NCBI RefSeq assembly: GCF_020819595.1 | Contig: NZ_JAJHNP010000006.1 | Coordinates: 310,001-374,000, forward strand | DNA: 64,000 nt | Reading direction: 5' to 3' | Origin: Streptomyces barringtoniae | Lineage (GTDB): Bacteria; Actinomycetota; Actinomycetes; Streptomycetales; Streptomycetaceae | Shown here: piece after piece, positions 51,523 through 60,178 of the stretch | How the letters are laid out: every line of letters begins with the position of its first letter | Numbering within the stretch: position 1 is the first letter of the stretch | Notes under the pieces: model-generated | Database searches by the model: none | Told to the model about the DNA's origin: nothing | What the model saw: the letters and a program-made list of their open reading frames with translations, nothing else | Program-made: the position numbers and the translations under genes

Positions 51523-52743
51523 TCAGACGCCCAGCGCCCGCAGTCGCTCCTCGGCCCGCTCCGGCGCGTAGAGGTGTTCCACGACCAGCGCTCCCGCTCC
51601 TATGAGCGCGGCCCGCTCCCCCAGCCGGGAGGTCACGACCTCGAGGTGGGCCGTGGAGCGCGGCAGCGCCCGCTGGTAGAGGAGTTCCCGGACGCCGGTG
51701 AGGAAGGGGGTCCCGGCCAGATCGCCCGCGATCATCAGCACCCCGGGGTTCAACAGGGTCACCACCGTCGCCAGTACGTCGCCGACCCGCCGCCCGGCCT
51801 CCCGGGCCAGCGCCGCCGCCTGGGGATGCCCGGCGGCCAGCAGATCCCGCACGTCCGCGCCGGAGGCGGCAGGCACCCCGCTCTCGGCCAGCCGCCGGGC
51901 CACGGCGCCCCCGCTCGCGACGGCCGCGAGACAGCCGTGCGAACCGCAGCGGCACAGCGCGTCCGCGCCGACCCGGATGTGCCCGATGTCGCCGGCGCCG
52001 CCGTCGATCCCCCGGTAGATCGAGCCGTCCACGACCACCCCGGCGCCGATGCCCGTGGACACCTTGACCAGTACGAAGGCCGCGCAGTCGGGGTGTCCGG
52101 CGCGCTGTTCGCCGTACGCCATGAGGTTGGCATCGTTGTCCACGAGGACCGGGACCGCTCCCACGCCGGTGTGCTCGGTGAAGGCGCGGGAGAGGCGGCC
52201 CGTTGTGTCGTAGCCGTCCCAGCCCGGCATCATCGGCGGCTGCACCACGCGGCCGGTCCCGGGGTCCACCGGGCCGGGCACGGCGACACCGATGCCGCAG
52301 ACCTCCGCCGTCCGGCGCCCGGTCTTCTCCAGCAACTCGCCGAACCAGCGGGCCAGTTCGGGCAGTACGGCCTCCGGGCCGTCGCCGATCACGAGCGTTC
52401 CCGAGTGCTCCGCGAGGATCTCGCCGGTCAGCGACAGGACGGCCGCGCGGGCGTGCCGGGTGTCCAGGTCGGCGGCGAGGACGACGGCGTGGGAGTCGTC
52501 GAACTCCAGGGTGATGGAGGGGCGTCCGCCGAGCGGCGAGCCGACCGGGCCGCCCGCGCCCTCGCGCAGCCAGCCGGCGCGGAAGAGGCGCTCCAGGCGC
52601 TGGCCGACGGTCGCGCGGGACAGTCCGGTCGCCTGCTGGAGCGCACCACGTGTCACCGCCCGTCCGCTGCGGACGAGTTCGAGCAGTTCTCCGGCGCCCG
52701 CCGGACTGCCGGCCTTCCCGATTCTTCCCGGATGTTCGGTCAT
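51523..52743 (-). CDS. ROK-family transcriptional regulator
   Basis: 406 aa from ATG 52743, favoured over GTG 52749 because the SD AAGGGGG would abut the GTG. N-terminal winged HTH (TRGALQQATGLSRATVGQRLERLFRAGWLRE), then a ROK sugar-kinase-like domain: LAADLDTRHARAAVLSLTG, catalytic-type DNDANL, and the zinc motif GHIRVGADALCRCGSHGCLAAVASG. Family members are sugar-sensing repressors; the third zinc Cys set is complete. It is divergent from the two glycoside hydrolase genes, which are its likely targets by position. Confidence 0.92.
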   Translation of the reverse strand: MTEHPGRIGKAGSPAGAGELLELVRSGRAVTRGALQQATGLSRATVGQRLERLFRAGWLREGAGGPVGSPLGGRPSITLEFDDSHAVVLAADLDTRHARAAVLSLTGEILAEHSGTLVIGDGPEAVLPELARWFGELLEKTGRRTAEVCGIGVAVPGPVDPGTGRVVQPPMMPGWDGYDTTGRLSRAFTEHTGVGAVPVLVDNDANLMAYGEQRAGHPDCAAFVLVKVSTGIGAGVVVDGSIYRGIDGGAGDIGHIRVGADALCRCGSHGCLAAVASGGAVARRLAESGVPAASGADVRDLLAAGHPQAAALAREAGRRVGDVLATVVTLLNPGVLMIAGDLAGTPFLTGVRELLYQRALPRSTAHLEVVTSRLGERAALIGAGALVVEHLYAPERAEERLRALGV

Positions 52744-52874
52744 GCGCACCCCCTTGTGTTTCCCAAGCCTGCATTACATATTGAGTTTTGCGTGTTAAAT
52801 AGACGTAACTCTACGACGGTCAACGCCAAACCCGGTCGGACCGACCGGGCGTCTTCGTCTTCGGGGAGCCCCGA

Positions 52875-54968
52875 GTGGATCGCAGCAGCACGCAGCTCAC
52901 CGTCCGTCCCGCGGAGCCCGCGGCGTACGAGACGGCGTGCGATCCGCCGGCCCCGGGCACGTCGCTGCGGGGCAGAGCGGCCGAGGTGCTCGACGCGAAC
53001 TGGACGGGCGCCTCGACGGTCCCCTCCCGGAGCCTGTATCCGCACCAGTGGTCCTGGGACTCGGCGTTCATCGCGATCGGTCTGCGGCACGTGTCGCCAC
53101 TGCGGGCCCAGACCGAGCTGGAGACACTGCTGGCCGCGCAGTGGACCGACGGGCGTGTCCCGCACATCGTCTTCAACCCCTCCGTACCCCTCGACGCCTA
53201 CTTCCCCAGCCCCGACTTCTGGCGCTCCTCCACCGCCGGTCGCGCGGCGGGCGCCCCGCGCACCGTACAGACGTCGGGGATCGTGCAGCCACCGGTACAC
53301 GCGCTCGCGGCCTGGCTGGTGCACCGCGCCGACCCCGCACTGTCGCGCGCCCGCGGCTTCCTGGCCCGGATGTACCCGCGGCTGGCCGCCTGGCACCGCT
53401 ATCTGCTGCACCGCCGGGACCTGGGCGGCGCGGGGCTGGTGTCCGTGGTCCACCCCTGGGAGCAGGGTATGGACAACAGCCCCTGCTGGGACGTCCCGCT
53501 CGCCCGGATCACCCCCGCGCCGACCCGCTCCTTCCGCCGCGCCGACCTCGCCCACGGGGCGCCCGAGGACCGGCCGACGGATCTGGACTACGGACGGTAC
53601 GTACGGCTGGCCGCCGACTACCGGGACGCCGGGTACAGGGACGGGACGGTCGGGAGGAACGGCGGCGGCGGATTCGCCGTGGAGGACCCGGCGTTCAACG
53701 CCCTGCTCATCGCCTCCGAACACGCGCTGGCCCGGATTGCCGAGGAGCTGGGCGCGCCCGGCACCGCCCGGCACGCACGCGCCGAACGGCTGACCCAGGT
53801 ACTGGTCGAGCGGCTCTGGGACCCGGCATCGGGGATGTTCCTGTGCCGGGACCTGCACGCCGACGAACCGATCCGCACCCGGGACACCACCGCCCGAACC
53901 CCAGCACCGGCCCCGACCGACCGGCCCCCGGCACCGGGCGCCTCCGGGCGAACCATGGCACCGGGCCCGCCCGACCCGACCTCGGCACCGGCCCCACCCG
54001 ACGGGACCCCAGCACCGGCCCCGACCGACCGGCCCCCGGCACCGGGCGCCTCCGGGCGAATCCCCGCGCCGGACGCCTCCAGCCCGGTCCACCACCGAGG
54101 CACCCCCGGCCAGATCCGCGAACCTCACCCCTCCAGCCCGGCCAACGAGCCGGTCCCCGCCCGCCAAAGCCCCGCACCGCGCGATACCGGGCGAACCCCC
54201 GCGCCGGACGCCTCCAGCCCGGTCCTGCAACCGATCCCCGCCGGCCAGAGCCCCACGCCGGGTGTGTCCAGCCCCGCCCACGACCAAGGCACCGCCACTG
54301 CGGCAGCCCCCTGCGGACCGCCCCACGAACAGGGCGCCACCGGCCCGACCGACGGACAGCGCATCTCTGGCCCGGACCACCAACAGGGCGGCCCCGGCCC
54401 GGCCCCCGCGCAGGGCGCCCCCGGCGCAGCTCACCAACAAGGCGCTCCCGCCCCGGTTCGCCGGCAGGAGCGTTCCGGGTTGATCCGGGAGCGGAGTGTG
54501 TCCGGGCTGGTGCCGCTTGTGTTGCCCGGGCTGCCCCGGCACGTCGTCGCCGCGCTCGTGCGCACGATGTGCGGGCCGCACTTCGGGCTCGGTGGGCAAA
54601 GCCGGCTCGTGCCCAGTTACGACCTGCTCGGCGAGGCCTTCGATCCGCACCGGTACTGGCGCGGCCCGGCCTGGTTCAACATCGGCTGGCTGCTGGAGCG
54701 GGGGCTGCGGGTGCACGGCGAGCGGGAGCGGGCCGACGCGCTGCGCGCGGCCGTGCTGCAGCTCGCCGAAGCCACCGGTTTCGCGGAGTACGTCGACCCC
54801 CGCACCGGCGAGGCCTGCGGCGCGACCGGCTTCGGCTGGACCGCCGCCCTCGCCCTGGACCTGCACCACGAGCTGCACAAAGACCTTCTCAAGGGCGCCC
54901 GCGAGGGCGTGTCCGAGGCGGCCACCGACACGTTCGACAGAAGTGACGAAGGAGGGGACCGGCGATGA
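52875..54968 (+). CDS. MGH1/GH63-like glycoside hydrolase with a large repetitive insertion
   Basis: 697 aa, GTG 52875 with GGGGAG 6 nt upstream. The (alpha/alpha)6-barrel motifs are present: YPHQWSWDSAFIAIGLRH, PHIVFNP, IVQPPVHALAAW, HPWEQGMDNSPCWD with the general acid Asp, and YWRGPAWFNIGWLLERGL. Relatives hydrolyse mannosyl-/glucosylglycerate or trim glycans. Residues ~335-534 are a Pro/Ala/Gly/Ser-rich low-complexity segment that breaks the barrel between EPIRTRD and LIRERSVSGLVPLVLPGLP; homologues as I know them pass directly from one to the other. The gene is in frame throughout. Its stop overlaps the next hydrolase start (ATGA). Confidence 0.85.
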   Translation: MDRSSTQLTVRPAEPAAYETACDPPAPGTSLRGRAAEVLDANWTGASTVPSRSLYPHQWSWDSAFIAIGLRHVSPLRAQTELETLLAAQWTDGRVPHIVFNPSVPLDAYFPSPDFWRSSTAGRAAGAPRTVQTSGIVQPPVHALAAWLVHRADPALSRARGFLARMYPRLAAWHRYLLHRRDLGGAGLVSVVHPWEQGMDNSPCWDVPLARITPAPTRSFRRADLAHGAPEDRPTDLDYGRYVRLAADYRDAGYRDGTVGRNGGGGFAVEDPAFNALLIASEHALARIAEELGAPGTARHARAERLTQVLVERLWDPASGMFLCRDLHADEPIRTRDTTARTPAPAPTDRPPAPGASGRTMAPGPPDPTSAPAPPDGTPAPAPTDRPPAPGASGRIPAPDASSPVHHRGTPGQIREPHPSSPANEPVPARQSPAPRDTGRTPAPDASSPVLQPIPAGQSPTPGVSSPAHDQGTATAAAPCGPPHEQGATGPTDGQRISGPDHQQGGPGPAPAQGAPGAAHQQGAPAPVRRQERSGLIRERSVSGLVPLVLPGLPRHVVAALVRTMCGPHFGLGGQSRLVPSYDLLGEAFDPHRYWRGPAWFNIGWLLERGLRVHGERERADALRAAVLQLAEATGFAEYVDPRTGEACGATGFGWTAALALDLHHELHKDLLKGAREGVSEAATDTFDRSDEGGDRR
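53898..54225 (+). repeat. In-frame direct repeats inside the glycoside hydrolase insertion
   Basis: A 55-bp segment at 53898-53952 recurs exactly at 54006-54060 (period 108 bp, 36 codons). A second ~37-bp repeat with one mismatch lies at 54054 and 54189 (period 135 bp, 45 codons). Both periods are multiples of three, so the expansion kept the reading frame. Confidence 0.85.
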
Positions 54969-56902
54969 CGGACCGGCATCATCTGCTCGTGCACGGGGCG
55001 ACGTTCGCCGCCGTGGGCGACCGGGGCGACATCAGCGGGGTCAGGGGCAGCGGCTCCCCGGACGGTTTGTTCGTACGGGACGCCCGGCACCTCAGCCGCT
55101 GGCAGCTCACCGTCGACGGCGCCGTGCCCGAGGTGCTCACCCCGGTCACCGACGGTGACGCGACCCGCTGTGTGCTGGTCCCGCGCGGCGGCCGGCAGGA
55201 GCCTCCGGCGCACACCCTCTTCCGCCAACAGGCCGTCGGCGACAGTTCGTTCGTCGAATCGCTGCGGGTGACCAGCAACCGCCCGGTGCCGACCACCGTC
55301 CGGCTCGCCATCACCGCCGACGCCGACTTCACCGACCAGTTCGAACTCCGCTCCGACCACCGCACCTACGCCAAGCCCGGCGCCGTACGCTCCCGCGAGG
55401 TCCTCGACGACGGCATCGAGTTCACCTACCGGCGCGCCGAGTGGCAGTCCCGTACGACCATCACCGCCGACCCGGTCCCCGACGCCGTGGAGGAGACCGG
55501 CACGGGCGCCCGCCGTCTGGTGTGGACCCTGGACCTGGCGCCGCACGGCACGACCGAGCTGGTGCTCCGGGTGATGGCCCGCCCGCACGGCGAGAAGCGT
55601 GCCCTGCGCGTGCCCCGCGACCCGGCGTCCGTGCGCGAACAACTCCGCGCGCTGGAAGCGGATTTCGTGGAGGGCGTGGCCTTCCCGACCGGCTGGCCGG
55701 AACTGGCGGCGGCCTGCGCGCGGGGCCTCGCCGACCTGGCCGCGCTCCAGGTGCCGGCGCGCGGGCCCGACGGCGAGGAAGCGCGCGTCCCGGCCGGCGG
55801 CGCCCCCTGGTTCCTCACCCTCCTCGCCCGGGACGCCCTGCTCACCTCCCTGTTCGCGCTGCCGTACCGCCCGGAGCTGGCCGCCGCCACGCTGCCCGCA
55901 CTCGCCGCGACCCAGGCCACCGGCAGCGGCCCGTCCCCGCTCGCCCAGCCCGGCAAGATCGTGCACGAGGTACGGCACGGCGAGCTGGCCCACTTCGGGC
56001 AGGTGCCGTTCGGGCGGTACTACGGCTCGGTCGACGCGACCCCGCTGTTCCTGATCCTGCTCGGCGCGTACGTCGAGCAGACCGGGGACACCGGCCCGGC
56101 CCGGCGCCTGGAACCGCACGCACGTGCCGCCGTCGGCTGGATGCTGGACCACGGCGGCCTGACCTCGCGCGGCTACCTCGTCTACCGCGCCGACGAGGGC
56201 GGCCTCGCCAACCAGAACTGGAAGGACTCCCCCGGCGCGATCTGCTGTGCCGACGGCACCCGGCCCACCGGCGCGGTGATGGCGGCGGGCGCGCAGGGCT
56301 ACGCGTACGACGCGCTGCGCCGCACGGCATGGCTGGCGCGGACGGCGTGGGGCGACGAGACGTACGCCGCCCTGCTGGAACAGGCCGCCGCCGACCTGCG
56401 GGACCGGTTCCAGCGGGACTTCTGGATGCGGGATCAGTCCTTCCCGGCGCTCGCGCTGGACGGCGAGGGCCGCCAGGTCGACGCGCTCGCGTCCGACGCC
56501 GGGCATCTGCTGTGGTCCGGGCTGCTGGACAAGGAGTACGGCGAGGTGGTGGGCCGGCGGCTGCTGGAGCCGGACTTCTTCTCCGGGTGGGGTGTGCGGA
56601 CGCTGGCCTCCGGGCAGTCGGCGTACCATCCGCTGTCCTATCACCGGGGTTCCGTGTGGCCGCACGACAACGCGCTGATCACGTTGGGTCTTGCGCGGTA
56701 CGGGCTGCATGACGAGGCGCGTGCGGTGGCGCATGCGCTGGTGGACGCGGCGACCGTCGCCGGGCACCGGCTGCCGGAGGTCCTGGCCGGGTACGGGAGG
56801 GACACGCATCCGGAGCCGGTGCCGTATCCGCATGCCTGTGTGCGGGAGTCCAGGTCGGCCGCGGTGCCGCTCGCACTGTTGACAGCGGTCGGGGGTGCAT
56901 AG
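54965..56902 (+). CDS. Glycogen-debranching-type glycoside hydrolase (amylo-alpha-1,6-glucosidase-like)
   Basis: 645 aa, ATG 54965 in the ATGA overlap. An N-terminal glycogen-debranching domain (ISGVRGSGSPDGLFVRDARHLSRWQLTVDG) precedes an (alpha/alpha)6 barrel with WFLTLLARDALLTSLFALPYRPELA, GGLANQNWKDSPGA (candidate acid Asp) and SAYHPLSYHRGSVWPHDNALITLGLARYG. Residues match GH15/GH133-like trimming enzymes of cytoplasmic alpha-glucan metabolism. No signal peptide. Co-translated with the upstream hydrolase; a shared function on the same glycan is inferred. Confidence 0.88.
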   Translation: MTDRHHLLVHGATFAAVGDRGDISGVRGSGSPDGLFVRDARHLSRWQLTVDGAVPEVLTPVTDGDATRCVLVPRGGRQEPPAHTLFRQQAVGDSSFVESLRVTSNRPVPTTVRLAITADADFTDQFELRSDHRTYAKPGAVRSREVLDDGIEFTYRRAEWQSRTTITADPVPDAVEETGTGARRLVWTLDLAPHGTTELVLRVMARPHGEKRALRVPRDPASVREQLRALEADFVEGVAFPTGWPELAAACARGLADLAALQVPARGPDGEEARVPAGGAPWFLTLLARDALLTSLFALPYRPELAAATLPALAATQATGSGPSPLAQPGKIVHEVRHGELAHFGQVPFGRYYGSVDATPLFLILLGAYVEQTGDTGPARRLEPHARAAVGWMLDHGGLTSRGYLVYRADEGGLANQNWKDSPGAICCADGTRPTGAVMAAGAQGYAYDALRRTAWLARTAWGDETYAALLEQAAADLRDRFQRDFWMRDQSFPALALDGEGRQVDALASDAGHLLWSGLLDKEYGEVVGRRLLEPDFFSGWGVRTLASGQSAYHPLSYHRGSVWPHDNALITLGLARYGLHDEARAVAHALVDAATVAGHRLPEVLAGYGRDTHPEPVPYPHACVRESRSAAVPLALLTAVGGA

Positions 56903-57025
56903 GGGCCCGTCGCCGTTGTCTTCGGGGCGCTGTATTTGCCCGGTGTTTGCTCAGTGCCCCTGAACAGGGGTCGGCCGATGACCGTACGGGACGGCAGATC
57001 GGGTCTCGTACGGAAGGACGCCGGG

Positions 57026-58843
57026 TTGTCCCAGGACATGAGCACGCGCGAATCAGCCGCAGCAGAAGCCGAAGCGGCCGAGCCGGAGGAGTCGCCGGAG
57101 CCCATACCCGGCCCGCAGCCCTCACGGCGGCCGTGGACCGGCTGGCTGCGGCGTCCCCGGACCGCTTGGTCCGCGTGGGCGGGAAGGTGGCGGGCGGAGC
57201 ATCCGGCCGGCGCTCGGGCGCTGTCCGTCACCGTCACCGTGCTCGCCGCCGCGATCGTCGTCGCCGCACTGGTGATGCCGAACTCCGTGGTGCGGCTGGG
57301 GCCTTCCAAGTTCCTGCGGATACCGGCGGAGGCCGTGATCGGCGCGGCGGTGATGATCGCGCTGCCGCGCCGGCCGCGCGTGGTGCTGGCCGCCGTGTCC
57401 GGGGTCGCGCTGGCCGCGATGACCGTGGTGAACATGCTCGACATGGGCTTCAACCAGTACCTGGGCCGGCCCTTCAACGTGGTCCTCGACTGGAGCCTGT
57501 TCGGCGACGCGGAGTCGTACCTGGAGGACTCCCTCGGCCGCACGGAGACCCTCGTGGCCGTGGCCGGGGTGATCGCCGCCGTCCTGCTCCTCTTCGTGCT
57601 GCTGGCGCTGTCCATGGTCCGGCTGAGCAATCTGCTCGCCCGGCACACCGGCATCGCGACCCGGGGCACGCTGGTCGCCGGGGTCGCCTGGATCACCTGC
57701 TCCTCCCTGGGCCTGCAGATGTCCGGCGTGCCGCTCGCCTCCGACAACACCGCCACCGCGCTGAAGAACCAGGTCCACATGATCTCGGCCACGCTCAAGG
57801 ACGAGGCGGAGTTCCGGAAGGTCGCCAAGGTGGACGCGTTCGGGAACACCCCGGGCAGCCAGCTGGTCCCGGACCTGCGCGGCAAGGACATGATCTTCAC
57901 GTTCATCGAGAGCTACGGCCGCAGCGCGGTCGAGGACCCGATCATGGCGCCCGGCGTGGACGCGACGCTCGACGCCCGTACCAAGGCGCTGGCCAAGGCC
58001 GGTTTCCACGCCAAGAGCGGCTGGCTGACCTCGGCGACCTACGGCGGCAGCAGCTGGCTCGGCCACTCCACCACCATGTCGGGCCTGTGGATCAGCAACC
58101 AGCAGCGGTACCGCACGGTCATGGCCAGCGACCACCTCAGCCTGACCGAGGCGTTCAGGAAGACCGGCGCGTTCGACACGGTCGGCGTGATGCCGGGCGT
58201 GCAGAAGGCGTGGCCGGAGCAGAAGTGGTACGGCCTCGACAAGGTCTACAACGCCTTCGAACTCGGCTACAAGGGCCCGAAGTTCAGCTGGTCGACCATG
58301 CCCGACCAGTACGCGCTGCAGCAGTACCAGGACCGGGTGCACAGCAAGAAGCCCGCCGACGGCAAGGCGCGGATGTCGCTGCTGATCCTCACCTCCAGCC
58401 ATCAGCCGTGGGCGCCGATCCCGAGGATGGTCGGCTGGGACCAGCTGGGCGACGGCTCGGTCTTCAAGGGGATCCAGGCGGCGGGAAACAACCCGGCCGA
58501 CGTCATCGCCGACACCACCAAGTCCCGCCAGGAGTACGGCAAGACGATCCAGTACTCGGTGACGGCGCTGACCGAGTGGCTTGAGCGCTACGGCAGCAAG
58601 GACACCGTGCTGGTCTTCCTCGGCGACCACCAGCCCATCGCCCGGGTCAGCGGCAACCACGCCAGCCGTGACGTGCCGGTCTCGATCGTCGCCAAGGACC
58701 CGAAGGTGCTGGACAAGATCGCCGGCTGGGGCTGGACGGACGGCCTGCGTCCCGCGCACAACGCCCCGGTGTGGAAGATGAGCGCGTTCCGCGACCGCTT
58801 CCTGGCGGCGTACGGTTCGACGCCGCATCCGAAGAAGGGCTGA
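57026..58843 (+). CDS. Membrane sulfatase/LTA-synthase-like phosphotransferase
   Basis: 605 aa. Start TTG 57026 has GGAAGGA 7 nt upstream; ATG 57038 is the alternative, with a poorly spaced SD. An acidic N-terminus and ~four to five membrane helices (~70-235) precede an extracytoplasmic alkaline-phosphatase/sulfatase domain: MIFTFIESYGRSAVE, SATYGGSSWLGHSTTMSG with the Thr/Ser nucleophile region, ILTSSHQPW, VLVFLGDHQPIARVSG with the metal Asp-His. Relatives transfer glycerol-phosphate or phosphoethanolamine to envelope polymers. Streptomyces make teichoic-type wall polymers, so a wall or lipid modification role is likely. No neighbour is obviously functionally linked. Confidence 0.85.
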   Translation: MSQDMSTRESAAAEAEAAEPEESPEPIPGPQPSRRPWTGWLRRPRTAWSAWAGRWRAEHPAGARALSVTVTVLAAAIVVAALVMPNSVVRLGPSKFLRIPAEAVIGAAVMIALPRRPRVVLAAVSGVALAAMTVVNMLDMGFNQYLGRPFNVVLDWSLFGDAESYLEDSLGRTETLVAVAGVIAAVLLLFVLLALSMVRLSNLLARHTGIATRGTLVAGVAWITCSSLGLQMSGVPLASDNTATALKNQVHMISATLKDEAEFRKVAKVDAFGNTPGSQLVPDLRGKDMIFTFIESYGRSAVEDPIMAPGVDATLDARTKALAKAGFHAKSGWLTSATYGGSSWLGHSTTMSGLWISNQQRYRTVMASDHLSLTEAFRKTGAFDTVGVMPGVQKAWPEQKWYGLDKVYNAFELGYKGPKFSWSTMPDQYALQQYQDRVHSKKPADGKARMSLLILTSSHQPWAPIPRMVGWDQLGDGSVFKGIQAAGNNPADVIADTTKSRQEYGKTIQYSVTALTEWLERYGSKDTVLVFLGDHQPIARVSGNHASRDVPVSIVAKDPKVLDKIAGWGWTDGLRPAHNAPVWKMSAFRDRFLAAYGSTPHPKKG

Positions 58844-58861
58844 CGAGACCCTGGAGGCCGC

Positions 58862-60019
58862 TCAGCCGCCGGAGGTGTCCAGCTCCGCGTCCTCGCTGAC
58901 CCCCGCGCAGTCGTACGGGTCCTTCAGCCAGCCGTCCGGCAGCACCACCCGGTTGTTGCCGGACGTACGGCCGCGCGGTCCGTCCGCGCCGGCCGGCCAC
59001 GGCTGGTCGAGGTCGAGCTCGTCCAGCCCGCTGCGCAGCTCGGCCAGCGAGGAGGTGATCGCGAGCCGCCCCCGCATCTCGGAGCCGACCGCGAAGCCCT
59101 TCAGGTACCAGGCGACGTGCTTGCGGAAGTCGACCACGCCCTTGGACTCGTCGCCGGCCCACTCCCCGAGCAGGGTCGCGTGCCGGACCATGACATCGGC
59201 CACCTCACGCAGCGACGGCCGGGCACCGCATCCATCAGTGCCTCCGGCACGGGCGTCCAGGCGCCCCTCGAACGCGGCCACCAGGTCCGCGAACAGCCAC
59301 GGCCGCCCCAGGCACCCGCGCCCGACGACGACCCCGTCGCAGCCGGTCTCCCGCACCATCCGCAGCGCGTCCTCGGCCGACCAGATGTCGCCGTTGCCGA
59401 GCACGGGGATCTCCGGGACGTGCTCCTTCAGCCGGGCGATGGCGTCCCAGTCGGCGGTGCCGCCGTAGTGCTGGGCGGCCGTACGGCCGTGCAGGGCGAT
59501 CGCCGTGACGCCCTCCTCGACGGCGATGCGGCCGGCGTCGAGGAAGGTGATGTGGTCGTCGTCGATGCCCTTGCGCATCTTCATGGTGACCGGGAGGTCG
59601 CCGGCACCGCTCACGGCCTCCCGGAGGATCGCCCGCAGCAGGTTCCGCTTGTACGGCAGGGCCGAGCCGCCGCCCTTGCGGGTCACCTTGGGGACCGGGC
59701 AGCCGAAGTTCAGGTCGATGTGGTCGGCCAGGTCCTCCTCCGCGATCATGCGGACGGCCTTGCCGACGGTGGCCGGGTCGACGCCGTACAGCTGGATCGA
59801 ACGCGGCTGCTCGCTCGCGTCGAACCTGATCAGCTGCATGGTCTTCTCGTTGCGCTCGACCAGCGCCCGGGTCGTGATCATCTCGCTGACGAACAGCCCC
59901 TTGCCGCCGCTGAACTCCCTGCACAGGGTGCGGAACGGCGCGTTGGTGATGCCCGCCATGGGTGCGAGCACGACGGGCGGGGTCACGGCGTGCGGGCCAA
60001 TGGAGAGCGGGTGGGGCAT
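58862..60019 (-). CDS. dusB: tRNA-dihydrouridine synthase B
   Basis: 385 aa, ATG 60019 with CGGAG 7 nt upstream. TIM-barrel motifs VVLAPMAGITNAPFRTLCREF, IQLYGVDPATVGKAV, LNFGCPVPKVTRKGGGSAL with the catalytic Cys, KMRKGIDDDHITFLDAGRIAVEEG, IALHGRTAAQHY and VPVLGNGDIW-type FMN phosphate loops are all complete. It reduces uridines in tRNA D-loops with FMN and NADPH. The C-terminus is extended by an Arg/Gly-rich tail (NNRVVLPDGWLKDPYD). Confidence 0.95.
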   Translation of the reverse strand: MPHPLSIGPHAVTPPVVLAPMAGITNAPFRTLCREFSGGKGLFVSEMITTRALVERNEKTMQLIRFDASEQPRSIQLYGVDPATVGKAVRMIAEEDLADHIDLNFGCPVPKVTRKGGGSALPYKRNLLRAILREAVSGAGDLPVTMKMRKGIDDDHITFLDAGRIAVEEGVTAIALHGRTAAQHYGGTADWDAIARLKEHVPEIPVLGNGDIWSAEDALRMVRETGCDGVVVGRGCLGRPWLFADLVAAFEGRLDARAGGTDGCGARPSLREVADVMVRHATLLGEWAGDESKGVVDFRKHVAWYLKGFAVGSEMRGRLAITSSLAELRSGLDELDLDQPWPAGADGPRGRTSGNNRVVLPDGWLKDPYDCAGVSEDAELDTSGG

Positions 60020-60125
60020 CAGACGACTCCGGTACGGACGTACAGCACAGGGCAAGCACCCATTGTCCCTCACTCGGCCGACAGCTCGGGCAACCGGACC
60101 ACAATGATCGTGTAGCGCACATCAA

Positions 60126-60171
60126 TTAGGCACACTATTAGTTAGACGCACTATCGAAATGGGCGTACGAT
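60126..60171 (+). promoter_or_regulatory. Promoter with direct repeats upstream of the MFS gene
   Basis: TTAGGCACACTAT (60126-60138) and TTAGACGCACTAT (60142-60154) are near-identical 13-bp repeats with a 16-bp period. TTAGAC (60142) and TACGAT (60166-60171) with an 18-bp spacer form a promoter whose start point would fall at the ATG 60179, so the mRNA is probably leaderless and a regulator binding the repeats would block it. Confidence 0.6.
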
Positions 60172-60178
60172 TCCTTCC

